DNA of 8,925 nt from DUMJ01 sp964655195 (GTDB lineage Bacteria; DUMJ01). Positions 1-7,105 of this stretch are shown here, piece by piece. The notes under the pieces were generated by a model. It was not told the DNA's origin. It was given only the letters and a program-made list of their open reading frames with translations, and searched no databases. The DNA lies in the NCBI GenBank assembly GCA_964655195.1, contig CAZZLK010000117.1:1-8925 (forward strand), given 5' to 3'. Each line of letters begins with the position of its first letter. The first letter of the stretch is position 1. The translations under genes and the position numbers were made by a program.

Positions 1-115
1 GGGTCCTGCATAATGCCACTGGGAAACCGGGAAGGCGCAGAGACCTATGCTGGAAGCCAGGAGACCTGCCTATTAGGATATATGCCAGATCCTTCGAGGA
101 AAGGAGGCTTGGCAT
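1..115 (+). promoter_or_regulatory. Adenosylcobalamin riboswitch, 5' end missing (aptamer core to about 75, expression-platform hairpin to 115)
   Basis: The conserved blocks of the cobalamin aptamer appear in the right order: GCCACTG at 15-21, GGGAAGGC at 29-36, and the B12 box AGCCAGGAGACCTGCC at 55-70. The 5' half (P1 5' strand, P2-P4) lies upstream of the window. After the aptamer, a hairpin pairs ATGCCA (82-87) with TGGCAT (110-115), with an inner CCTT (91-94)/AAGG (101-104) stem and the loop CGAGGA (95-100). The loop bases AGGA (97-100) can pair with TCCT (4-7), which lies where L5 is expected, so the hairpin fits the P13 element of this riboswitch class. The switch sits directly upstream of cobalamin transport and synthesis genes, so repression by cobalamin is expected. 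Whether it acts on transcription or translation cannot be read with certainty. No hairpin with a T-run immediately follows, which argues mildly for translational control. Confidence 0.93.
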
Positions 116-116
116 T

Positions 117-140
117 ATGGAGAGATTGAATACTTCATAG
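117..140 (+). CDS. Possible 7-codon leader peptide (MERLNTS) in the riboswitch expression platform
   Basis: An AAAGGAGG sequence (100-107) is followed 9 nt later by ATG (117-119), and this frame stops at TAG (138-140). The Shine-Dalgarno-like sequence lies in the 3' arm of the putative P13 hairpin, which is where a cobalamin riboswitch normally masks the ribosome site of its target gene. Here the frame is only 7 codons long. It is in phase with the btuF ATG at 222 but is separated from it by three stops (138, 177, 195), so it is not an N-terminal extension. It could be a leader peptide, or a chance ATG after a conserved purine-rich hairpin arm. No function is claimed. Confidence 0.25.
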   Translation: MERLNTS

Positions 141-221
141 ACTGTCTTTTCATTATTGATCCCTATTTTTTCTATTTGAGGTATGATGGGGGAATAAATC
201 TTTTACCAGGAGGGAAAAATA

Positions 222-1118
222 ATGAGAAGGCTTATATATTTTATGAGTTTAATACTGGTTCTGAGTCTTACAGCGAATCTATCCTTTGCCGGTACTTTTC
301 CTGTAACTGTAAGAGATGATGTTGGGCGAAGGATAACTGTCTCTAAAGAGCCTCAAAGAATTATATCCACTGCTCCATCAGTAACAGAAATCCTATTTGC
401 CCTGGGATTAAACGAAAAGATAGTAGGGGTTACTACTCTCTGCAACTATCCAGAAGAGGCAAAGGCAAAAGAAAAGGTTGGGACATTTCAGAGTCCGAAT
501 ATCGAGAAGATCCTTTCTCTGAAACCAGATATCGTAATAGCAACAGGTGGGGTGCAGAGACAAACCGTAGAGAAACTGGAGCAACTTGGAATTCCTGTGT
601 TTGTTTCCTATCCTCGAACTCTGGAAGAGGTTATAAGGAGCATCTATACTATAGGCCGTATCACCGGAGCAGAAGAAAATGCCAAGAAACTGGCTTTTGA
701 CCTGAAATTGAGAGTGGCAAAGGTCACAAGTAAGGTGAGTAAAGCCAAGGTTAAACCAAAGGTCTTCTTCGAGCTATGGAATGAACCACTTATGAGCGCA
801 GGACCAGGTAGCTTTATAGATGACATTATAAGAAAGGCTGGAGGGATAAACATTGCAGGGTCAGCAAAATCAGCCTATCCAATATTCAGTCTGGAACAGC
901 TTGTAAAAGAAGACCCTGATGTGATAATAGGTGCAGAGTCAAGTATGGGTGCCAATCCCTTAGAGATATCCAAGAGACCTGGATGGGATGTTCTTAAGGC
1001 AGTAAAGAATCAAAAGGTATTCACTATAAATGACGACATTGTTTTTAGAGCAGGACCAAGACTTGTTTTAGCCCTTGAGATCATAGCAAGATATCTGCAC
1101 CCGGAGCTTTTTAAATAG
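222..1118 (+). CDS. btuF: Periplasmic cobalamin/corrinoid-binding protein of an ABC transporter (BtuF-like)
   Basis: This 298-residue protein belongs to the periplasmic binding protein family 2 (BtuF/FecB/FhuD fold). It would capture cobalamin or cobinamide in the periplasm for a BtuCD-type transporter. Residues 1-24 are a signal peptide: MRR, a hydrophobic core, then SFA|G. There is no lipobox cysteine, so a soluble periplasmic protein is expected. The N-lobe has the family hallmark PQRIISTAPSVTEILFALGL (about 44-63) and SPNIEKILSLKPDIVIA. A lysine-rich linker (VTSKVSKAKVKPK) leads to the C-lobe, which contains ELWNEPLMSAGPGSFIDDII. The ATG at 222 is preceded at 7 nt by AGGAGGG (208-214). 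The corrinoid specificity is inferred from the riboswitch upstream and the cobalamin genes downstream, because the family also binds haem and siderophores. No permease or ATPase gene is in the window, so these must lie elsewhere. Confidence 0.87.
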   Translation: MRRLIYFMSLILVLSLTANLSFAGTFPVTVRDDVGRRITVSKEPQRIISTAPSVTEILFALGLNEKIVGVTTLCNYPEEAKAKEKVGTFQSPNIEKILSLKPDIVIATGGVQRQTVEKLEQLGIPVFVSYPRTLEEVIRSIYTIGRITGAEENAKKLAFDLKLRVAKVTSKVSKAKVKPKVFFELWNEPLMSAGPGSFIDDIIRKAGGINIAGSAKSAYPIFSLEQLVKEDPDVIIGAESSMGANPLEISKRPGWDVLKAVKNQKVFTINDDIVFRAGPRLVLALEIIARYLHPELFK

Positions 1119-1139
1119 AATACCCAAAGTGTGAATAAT

Positions 1140-1173
1140 AAAGGCGGTAGCTTATAGATGAGCTACCGCCTTT
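1140..1173 (+). terminator. Perfect 13-bp intercistronic hairpin between btuF and cbiP
   Basis: AAAGGCGGTAGCT (1140-1152) pairs perfectly with AGCTACCGCCTTT (1161-1173) around an 8-nt loop. A further T1139-A1174 pair is possible. Only three T residues follow, and they belong to the stem, so it is not a canonical intrinsic terminator. It may be a weak or partial terminator, or an mRNA-stabilising or processing hairpin that lowers cbiP expression relative to btuF. The stem ends exactly where the cbiP Shine-Dalgarno (AAGGAG, 1174-1179) begins, so it may also hinder ribosome access. Confidence 0.7.
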
Positions 1174-1185
1174 AAGGAGTGTGTG

Positions 1186-2685
1186 ATGAAAAGAGCTAAG
1201 AGTATTATGATACAGGGAACCGCTTCATCGGTAGGAAAAAGTTTAATAGTAACTGCTCTGTGCAGGATATTTACCCTAGATGGATTTAAAGTAGCACCAT
1301 TTAAATCTCAGAATATGGCACTGAATTCTTTTGTGACAAGAGACGGTAAAGAGATGAGTAGAGCTCAAGCTGTACAGGCATTTGCCTGCAATACAGAGCC
1401 ATCGGTTCTTATGAATCCAATACTACTTAAACCATCCAGTAATATTGGGAGTCAGGTAATTATAAAGGGCAAGGTCTACGGAAATATGACCGCACAAGAG
1501 TATCAAAGGTTCAAACCAGAGCTTAAAGGTATAGTAAAAGAGGCCTACGAAGAGCTGTCCAGTCAGTACGATATAGTCGTAATAGAAGGGGCAGGAAGTC
1601 CAGCTGAGATAAATCTTAAGGATAATGACCTGGTTAATATGGGTATGGCTGAGATAGCTGATTGCCCCGTCCTCCTTGTAGGAGACATAGACAAGGGAGG
1701 AGTTTTTGCCTCCATTGTGGGGACTATAGTACTACTGGAGCAGAGAGAAAGGAAAAGAGTCAAGGGGGTGATAATAAATAAGTTTAGAGGAGACGTGGAG
1801 ATATTGAAGCCTGGATTGGTAATGCTGGAGAAAATAATAAAGAGACCTGTATTAGGCGTTATACCATATCTAAATATTCACATAGATGAAGAAGATAGTG
1901 CAACCGAATACCTGAAGTTCTCCAGAGAAGATGGCGATATAGATATAGGTATTATATATCTACCTCATATATCGAATTTTACCGATTTTGAACCTTTCTA
2001 CTACATAGATAGGATAAAAATTAGGTATATCTACAATATAGAGACATTTGGCAACCCGGATTTAGTCATTATACCTGGGACAAAAAATACGATAGGTGAC
2101 CTTTTATACCTGAAATCCAGCGGTTTATATGAAGAGATAAAGAAGTACGTACAAAGCGGTGGTGCGGTTATTGGGATATGTGGGGGATTCCAGATGCTCG
2201 GGAAGATGATTCTAGATCCATATGGAATTGAGTCTGAAGTAAAAGAGAGTGAAGGGTTAGGGCTTTTGGATATAGTCACTGTTATAGAAAGAGAAAAGAT
2301 CACTGCTCAGTCTGAGATACGTCTGGAAGATGCTCCCTATACGCTAAAGGGTTACGAGATACATATGGGTAGAACTAAGAGTATAGGGATTAATGCGATT
2401 CCTTTCTCCCGTGTGGTAAAAAGAGGAGAAATAGAATGCAATGAGATAGATGGCTATATATCAACTGACCATAAGGTATGGGGAACATATCTACACGGGA
2501 TATTCGATAATGAAGATTTTCTTAAAGAACTCATATCTTCCCTCTACAGGAAAAAGGGATTAAAAGACTCTATAACTATCAAATCACTGAAAAGTATAAA
2601 AACCCAACAGTACGACGAACTTGCAAGAATAGTAAAAAGCTCATTAGATATGGAAACCATATATCGCATAATGGGGATTAGATGA
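1186..2685 (+). CDS. cbiP: Cobyric acid synthase (adenosylcobyrinic acid a,c-diamide amidotransferase)
   Basis: This cytoplasmic, glutamine- and ATP-dependent enzyme amidates the b, d, e and g carboxylates of adenosylcobyrinic acid a,c-diamide to give cobyric acid. It is the CbiP/CobQ family. The protein has 499 residues from ATG 1186, the usual family length. The N-terminal dethiobiotin-synthetase-like ATP domain opens with the P-loop GTASSVGKS (11-19), followed by the family signature FKSQNMALNSFV. The C-terminal class I glutaminase domain has the nucleophile Cys332 in GICGGFQMLG and the catalytic His437 in YLHGIF. I prefer ATG 1186 because AAGGAG (1174-1179) lies 6 nt before it; the in-frame GTG at 1183 is only 3 nt away. 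The gene follows btuF after a 67-nt gap holding a strong hairpin, and it overlaps cbiB by 4 nt. cobQ is an equally used symbol. Confidence 0.97.
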   Translation: MKRAKSIMIQGTASSVGKSLIVTALCRIFTLDGFKVAPFKSQNMALNSFVTRDGKEMSRAQAVQAFACNTEPSVLMNPILLKPSSNIGSQVIIKGKVYGNMTAQEYQRFKPELKGIVKEAYEELSSQYDIVVIEGAGSPAEINLKDNDLVNMGMAEIADCPVLLVGDIDKGGVFASIVGTIVLLEQRERKRVKGVIINKFRGDVEILKPGLVMLEKIIKRPVLGVIPYLNIHIDEEDSATEYLKFSREDGDIDIGIIYLPHISNFTDFEPFYYIDRIKIRYIYNIETFGNPDLVIIPGTKNTIGDLLYLKSSGLYEEIKKYVQSGGAVIGICGGFQMLGKMILDPYGIESEVKESEGLGLLDIVTVIEREKITAQSEIRLEDAPYTLKGYEIHMGRTKSIGINAIPFSRVVKRGEIECNEIDGYISTDHKVWGTYLHGIFDNEDFLKELISSLYRKKGLKDSITIKSLKSIKTQQYDELARIVKSSLDMETIYRIMGIR

Positions 2686-3623
2686 TAGACATACTCCTGG
2701 GTTATCTAGCTGACCTTATATTTGGAGATCCATACTGGTTTCCACACCCAGTAAGGGCTATTGGAGTATTTATAACCTCTTTCGAAAAGCTTCTTAGACG
2801 CTTTGCATATTCACCTAAAACAGAAAAGATAGCAGGATTTATACTGGCAGGTACTACGGTTACATTATCTTATCTGGTGATAACAGTAATCCTTAAGATG
2901 GCTCTATCGGTTAATACGATACTATTTCATCTGGTAAATATTATGTTTATCTATACCGTACTTGCCACAAGGTGCCTAGGTGATGAGGCAAAAAAGGTAT
3001 ATAGATTTCTAAAAGATGGTGATATAAATAGCGCCAGAAAAGCCCTGTCATACATAGTTGGAAGAGATACGGAGAATCTTGATATAAAAGATATATGCAG
3101 AGCGGTCATAGAGACAGTAGCCGAAAATACTTCAGATGGCATTATCGCCCCATTATTTTATCTCTTTTTAGGAGGGGCTCCTCTGGCTATGGCTTATAAA
3201 GCAACAAATACTCTGGACTCTATGGTGGGTTATAAGGATGAAAGATATATAAACATCGGTATGGCTTCTGCTAGACTAGACGATATAGTTAACTTTTTGC
3301 CATCACGTATAACTGCTTTTCTTATGGCTATTACATCCTTCTTCTTAGGACTAGATGCAAAAAGGAGCTTTCTTATAGCAATACGTGATGGCCGTAAAAA
3401 TCCAAGCCCAAACAGTGGTTACCCTGAAGCCAGTATGGCTGGGGCATTAGGTATAAGACTGGGGGGATCGAACTCTTACAGGGGACGAATTGTAGAAAAA
3501 CCATATATAGGTGACCCTCTAGAAGATATAAATCCTGAGCATATATTACTATCTGTAAGATTGATGTACGGAACGTCTATATTAGGATTCATTCTGGGTT
3601 GTCTCATTAGGTATCTACTATGA
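2682..3623 (+). CDS. cbiB: Adenosylcobinamide-phosphate synthase, integral membrane protein
   Basis: This enzyme joins cobyric acid to (R)-1-aminopropan-2-yl phosphate, giving adenosylcobinamide phosphate. It is the CbiB family, also called CobD in the aerobic-pathway nomenclature. The 313 residues are the usual length. The N-terminus LADLIFGDPYWFPHPVRAIG is diagnostic, as are AVIETVAENTSDGIIAPLFY in the middle and PNSGYPEASMAGALGIRLGG near the C-terminus. Hydrophobic segments near residues 45-70, 80-95, 155-170, 205-225 and the C-terminal end fit a polytopic inner-membrane protein. The ATG overlaps the cbiP stop in ATGA with no good Shine-Dalgarno of its own, which suggests translational coupling. 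The next gene, cobD, supplies its second substrate. Confidence 0.96.
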   Translation: MIDILLGYLADLIFGDPYWFPHPVRAIGVFITSFEKLLRRFAYSPKTEKIAGFILAGTTVTLSYLVITVILKMALSVNTILFHLVNIMFIYTVLATRCLGDEAKKVYRFLKDGDINSARKALSYIVGRDTENLDIKDICRAVIETVAENTSDGIIAPLFYLFLGGAPLAMAYKATNTLDSMVGYKDERYINIGMASARLDDIVNFLPSRITAFLMAITSFFLGLDAKRSFLIAIRDGRKNPSPNSGYPEASMAGALGIRLGGSNSYRGRIVEKPYIGDPLEDINPEHILLSVRLMYGTSILGFILGCLIRYLL

Positions 3624-4687
3624 TAGAACATGGAGGAAATGTATATAAATTCTCTAGAATCTTAAATAGAAAACCTTCTGAGCTTTTGGACTTCAGTGCC
3701 AATATAAATCCTCTGGGGTTTCCAAAAGGCATCGAGGAATACCTATATCAATCTCTAAGTAATATAGTTTACTACCCAGACCCAGAATATACAGAACTGA
3801 GAGAAGAGATAGCAAAATATATTAATCTAAGACCCAAGAATATACTGGTGGGGAATGGAGCTATAGAAATCATCTCCCTATGTATTCAATCGGTAATGAA
3901 AGATGCTATTATTCCGATTCCCACTTTTTCTGAATATGCACGCATCTGTAAGATAAATAGTTTAAAAACAGAATACTTTCCTATGAAGAATGACCTGAGT
4001 CTAGACATAGAGGCTCTAATCAGTTATCTTAAAGCAAAAAAGTATAGTATGTTAATACTCTGTAATCCAAATAATCCAACAGGAAAACTTATAGACATCA
4101 CTTCCCTTAAATTTCTGTTAGAAGAGACTGCAAAGTTAGATATTTCTGTGATACTGGATGAAGCATTTATAGAATTTACAGAGGATTATCCAAAACATTC
4201 AGCAGTAACTCTTGTTGAGGTCTATCCAAATTTATGCGTAGTCAGATGTTTCACCAAGTTCTTTGGATTACCGGGATTAAGATTAGGTTATGGAATAGCA
4301 TCAGAAGAATTTATCGATAAGATGAGGGAAAGAGTCTTACCATGGTCGGTCAATATACTTGCAGACCTTGCTGGAAGATATGTACTGAGAGATAAAAAAT
4401 TTATGGAAGAGACAAGGGAGTTGATAAAACTTGAACGTAGATTTCTTACGGAAGAGTTATCTCGTATCGGATGGGTCCATCCTTATCGGAGCCAGGCAAA
4501 CTTTATCTTGATTAAGGTCGATATAGATACCTCAATCTTGGAAGATTATCTGTTAAAAAAGGGGATACTTGTAAGAAATTGTAAAAACTTCGAAGGCTTG
4601 GATGGAAGTTATATAAGACTGGCAGTAAAGGGTCATAATAGTAATATAAGACTCATCGAAGCGTTGAATGCTTTTTCTAACTTATGA
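3620..4687 (+). CDS. cobD: L-threonine-O-3-phosphate decarboxylase (Salmonella-type CobD), PLP-dependent
   Basis: This enzyme decarboxylates L-threonine O-3-phosphate to (R)-1-aminopropan-2-yl phosphate, the linker that CbiB attaches to cobyric acid. It is a fold-type I PLP enzyme resembling histidinol-phosphate aminotransferase (HisC). The 355-residue protein has the CobD-type start HGGNVYKFSR and FSANINPLGFP. It has CNPNNPTG (148-155), the cofactor aspartate D180 in ILDEAFIEF, and the Schiff-base lysine K213 in FTKFFGLPGLRLGY. HisC is the main alternative, but the HGGN...DFSANINPLG N-terminus and the position between cbiB and a threonine kinase favour CobD strongly. It overlaps both neighbours by 4 nt (ATGA) and probably depends on coupled translation. 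Confidence 0.95.
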   Translation: MIEHGGNVYKFSRILNRKPSELLDFSANINPLGFPKGIEEYLYQSLSNIVYYPDPEYTELREEIAKYINLRPKNILVGNGAIEIISLCIQSVMKDAIIPIPTFSEYARICKINSLKTEYFPMKNDLSLDIEALISYLKAKKYSMLILCNPNNPTGKLIDITSLKFLLEETAKLDISVILDEAFIEFTEDYPKHSAVTLVEVYPNLCVVRCFTKFFGLPGLRLGYGIASEEFIDKMRERVLPWSVNILADLAGRYVLRDKKFMEETRELIKLERRFLTEELSRIGWVHPYRSQANFILIKVDIDTSILEDYLLKKGILVRNCKNFEGLDGSYIRLAVKGHNSNIRLIEALNAFSNL

Positions 4688-5568
4688 GAAAAAGAGTAAT
4701 AACTTACTGTCCGGGTTCCTGTGGAGAACTTATTCAAGGATTGATAAAGGGGAAAGAACTCCTAATATCCTACCCTATAGAATTGGGTACTACTTTATAT
4801 ATAGAATTCTCAAAAACAGAAATCAAATCAAAATTGATGCCTAAAATAGAAGAAGCAGTAAGAAGAACTTTAGATCTTCTGGGTATTCCAGAAAGATATA
4901 AAGAAAGAATAGTCATAAGAAGAGAATCTTCACTTGCCTTTGGTAAGGGAATGAGTAGCAGTACAGCAGACATAGCCTCTACCATATTAGGAATCGGAGC
5001 ATTGTTTGATGCAGAGTTGGACAATAATACAGTAGCAAGTATAGCTGTCTCTATAGAACCTACGGATAGTATAGTATTTGAAGATCTAACGCTTTTTGAT
5101 TCCCTAAAGGGAGAAGTGATTTTGCCCTTGGCTCCTGTTCCACCCCTTAAAGTAATAGTACTTGAGGGTAAAGGGAGTATAGATACCTTAGAGTATCACA
5201 GAAAGACAAATAATATTCTCTACTCTTATGCTGAAGAGTGGGAAGATATCTATCTTAAGATGGAAAATGCTCTAAAAAATGGAGATTGGTTCGGGGTGGG
5301 AGAGTCAGCAATAAGAAGTGCTATAATACAGCAAAAATTTCTACCCAAACCTTATCTAGAAGATATAATAGAATGCGCACTAGACTCCGGGGCTTATGGG
5401 ATAAATGTAGCACATAGTGGTACAGCGGTCGGTATTTTTATGAATAAAGAGACTGATGAGTCAATTATTATCAAAAGGTTAGAAAGACTGAAGATTATAG
5501 AATCCTATGGTCGACTCTTTGTAACTAGTATGACAAAAGGGGGACCCCGCATAATAGGTGACTGTTGA
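4684..5568 (+). CDS. pduX: L-threonine kinase of the GHMP family (PduX-type)
   Basis: This enzyme phosphorylates L-threonine with ATP to give L-threonine O-3-phosphate, the CobD substrate. The 294-residue protein has the PduX-type N-terminus YCPGSCGELIQG (8-19). It has the GHMP ATP loop around GKGMSSSTAD (87-96), and C-terminal GHMP motifs VAHSGTAVGIF (HSGTA at 244-248) and TSMTKGGPRII. Other GHMP kinases (homoserine, mevalonate) are possible from the fold alone. The PGSCGELIQG start and the position right after cobD make threonine kinase the best call. The start overlaps the cobD stop by 4 nt, and the upstream T-rich sequence offers no Shine-Dalgarno. It is the last gene of the cobalamin cluster. 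I see no clear terminator after it, and the -35 box of the next promoter spans its TGA. Confidence 0.92.
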   Translation: MRKRVITYCPGSCGELIQGLIKGKELLISYPIELGTTLYIEFSKTEIKSKLMPKIEEAVRRTLDLLGIPERYKERIVIRRESSLAFGKGMSSSTADIASTILGIGALFDAELDNNTVASIAVSIEPTDSIVFEDLTLFDSLKGEVILPLAPVPPLKVIVLEGKGSIDTLEYHRKTNNILYSYAEEWEDIYLKMENALKNGDWFGVGESAIRSAIIQQKFLPKPYLEDIIECALDSGAYGINVAHSGTAVGIFMNKETDESIIIKRLERLKIIESYGRLFVTSMTKGGPRIIGDC

Positions 5569-5593
5569 ATTAGACAGGATATTGTGATATACT
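5565..5593 (+). promoter_or_regulatory. Sigma70-type promoter of trpB2
   Basis: TTGAAT (5565-5570) and TATACT (5588-5593) are separated by exactly 17 nt and each differ from consensus at one or two positions. A TG at 5585-5586 gives an extended -10. The -35 box spans the pduX stop codon. Transcription would start near 5600, giving a leader of about 60 nt. That leader holds a weak 7-bp dyad (TCTTCTC 5605-5611, GAGAAGA 5628-5634) and no recognisable trp attenuator or T-box. TAAGGAGG (5646-5653) lies 6 nt before the ATG. Confidence 0.65.
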
Positions 5594-5659
5594 CAATCAA
5601 TAAATCTTCTCTCACTTAGAAAGAGATGAGAAGAGAAAGTTTAGTTAAGGAGGAGAAAT

Positions 5660-7018
5660 ATGGAAAAGGATAAAAAGATTTTTCTACCAGAGAGTGAGAT
5701 TCCTCAGAGGTGGTATAATATCTTGCCCGATCTCCCTGAGCCCCTTCCCCCACCAATCAATCCAGCAACAAGAGAGCCTCTAAAACCAGAAGATCTGGCG
5801 AAGATCTTTCCTATGGAACTGATAAGACAGGAAGCCAGTCAGGAAAGATGGATTGAGATCCCTGATGAACTTATCAGAGTCTATAAGATATGGAGGCCAA
5901 CACCACTTCATAGAGCTTATGATTTAGAAAAGGCGTTAGGAACTCCGGCAAGGATCTATTACAAGAATGAGAGTGTAAGTCCACCAGGGAGTCATAAACC
6001 TAATACAGCAGTTGCTCAGGCGTATTTCAATAAAAAAGAGGGAATAAAGAGACTCACAACTGAGACAGGAGCCGGGCAGTGGGGAAGTGCTCTGGCATTT
6101 GCCTGCAATCTGTTTGGGCTGGAATGTACTGTCTATATGGTGAGGGTGAGCTATGAGCAGAAACCTTACAGGAAGATAATGATGCAGACATGGGGGGCTA
6201 CTGTCTATCCTTCACCGACAAATCTGACAAATTCTGGAAGGGCAGTCTTACAGGAGGACCCTGATTCTCCAGGAAGTTTGGGAGTAGCAATCTCTGAAGC
6301 TGTAGAAGATGCAGCTACACATGACGATACCAATTACTCTCTGGGGAGTGTATTAAACCATGTAATACTCCACCAAACAATCATAGGGCTGGAGGTAGAA
6401 AAACAGCTAGAGATAGCAGGAGAGAAGAAGCCAGACATTGTTGTTGGATGTGTAGGAGGCGGGAGTAATTTTGGTGGTATAAGTATGCCCTTTGTAAGGA
6501 GAAGATTACAGGGAGAAGACATAAGATTTATAGCAGTAGAACCATCAGCATGTCCTAGTATTACCAAGGGGCTATACAGATATGACTACGGAGATGTGGC
6601 AGGACTTACACCATTACTTATGATGCATACCCTAGGTCATAGATTCATCCCACCAAGGTTACACGCAGGTGGATTGCGTTATCATGGAATGGCTCCGCTT
6701 GTATCTCTTCTTGCCAAAAAAGGGATAGTCGAAGCGGTGAGCTATAACCAGAATCCTGTATTTGAGGCTGCTATTCTCTTTGCAAAAACCGAAGGTATCA
6801 TACCTGCACCAGAAACTGCCCATGCTATAAAGGCAGTGATAGATGAGGCTATAAAGTGTAGAGAGACAGGGGAAGAAAAATGCATAGTCTTCAACTTTAG
6901 CGGACATGGTCATTTTGATCTATCTGCCTATGAAGCATATCTAAGTGGAAAACTTGTCGATTACGAATATCCAGAAGAAAAGATACTGGAAGCGTTAAAA
7001 GAACTTCCAGTAGTCTAA
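5660..7018 (+). CDS. trpB2: Tryptophan synthase beta chain, TrpB2 type, PLP-dependent
   Basis: This cytoplasmic fold-type II PLP enzyme condenses indole with serine, or with O-phosphoserine in characterised TrpB2 enzymes, to give tryptophan. At 452 residues it is longer than the roughly 400 of classical TrpB1. It has the TrpB2-type N-terminal extension (PQRWYNILPDLPEPLPPPI). The PLP lysine is K113 in SPPGSHKPNTA. The catalytic glutamate is E135 in TETGAGQWGSALA. The phosphate-binding glycine loop is GCVGGGSN (263-270). GSHKPN and TETGAGQWG separate it from TrpB1, which typically has GAHKIN. No trpA or other trp gene is nearby, as is usual for TrpB2, which lacks the TrpA contacts. It appears monocistronic: its own promoter lies upstream and a terminator-like hairpin follows. 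The start is secure because TAAGGAGG ends 6 nt before the ATG. Confidence 0.96.
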   Translation: MEKDKKIFLPESEIPQRWYNILPDLPEPLPPPINPATREPLKPEDLAKIFPMELIRQEASQERWIEIPDELIRVYKIWRPTPLHRAYDLEKALGTPARIYYKNESVSPPGSHKPNTAVAQAYFNKKEGIKRLTTETGAGQWGSALAFACNLFGLECTVYMVRVSYEQKPYRKIMMQTWGATVYPSPTNLTNSGRAVLQEDPDSPGSLGVAISEAVEDAATHDDTNYSLGSVLNHVILHQTIIGLEVEKQLEIAGEKKPDIVVGCVGGGSNFGGISMPFVRRRLQGEDIRFIAVEPSACPSITKGLYRYDYGDVAGLTPLLMMHTLGHRFIPPRLHAGGLRYHGMAPLVSLLAKKGIVEAVSYNQNPVFEAAILFAKTEGIIPAPETAHAIKAVIDEAIKCRETGEEKCIVFNFSGHGHFDLSAYEAYLSGKLVDYEYPEEKILEALKELPVV

Positions 7019-7026
7019 AAACTTTT

Positions 7027-7057
7027 ATGGGGGACGAATCTTTCATCTGTCCCCCAT
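7027..7057 (+). terminator. Terminator-like hairpin after trpB2
   Basis: ATGGGGGAC (7027-7035) pairs with GTCCCCCAT (7049-7057), a perfect 9-bp stem rich in G/C with a 13-nt loop. It begins 9 nt after the trpB2 stop. The sequence that follows is T-rich but interrupted (TATATTATTC), so termination may be imperfect. A new promoter begins 20 nt downstream, which supports a transcription unit boundary here. Confidence 0.7.
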
Positions 7058-7076
7058 TATATTATTCTAATCTTTC

Positions 7077-7105
7077 TTGACTGATAAAGTTTCTTTTTTT
7101 ATCAT
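7077..7105 (+). promoter_or_regulatory. Sigma70-type promoter of the aminotransferase-serA unit
   Basis: TTGACT (7077-7082) and TATCAT (7100-7105) each match consensus at five of six positions and are 17 nt apart. The spacer contains a run of seven T residues (7094-7100). Transcription would begin near 7112, leaving only about 11 nt before the AAGGAG ribosome site at 7123. An AT-rich dyad, TGATAAA (7082-7088) and TTTATCA (7098-7104), covers the spacer and could be an operator or simply reflect AT-richness. Confidence 0.68.

Noticed and set aside
1183..1185. GTG as the start of cbiP
   Set aside because: It lies only 3 nt after the AAGGAG ribosome site. ATG 1186 has a 6-nt spacing and fits the family N-terminus.
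5540..5548. GGGG-A-CCCC near the end of pduX, as a terminator
   Set aside because: The loop is too small to form, and the bases are coding (TKGGPRII motif of the kinase).
5581..5597. Imperfect dyad ATTGTGATATACTCAAT over the trpB2 -10 box, as an operator
   Set aside because: Only the outer ATTG/CAAT pairs convincingly, and it matches no operator I recognise.
5605..5634. Weak hairpin in the trpB2 leader, as a trp attenuator
   Set aside because: There is no leader peptide with tryptophan codons, no competing stem and no T-run, so only a weak dyad is visible.
7082..7104. TGATAAA/TTTATCA dyad before the aminotransferase, as a terminator
   Set aside because: The T-run is inside the hairpin loop and arm instead of after the stem, the stem is almost all A/T, and it sits within a better-supported promoter.
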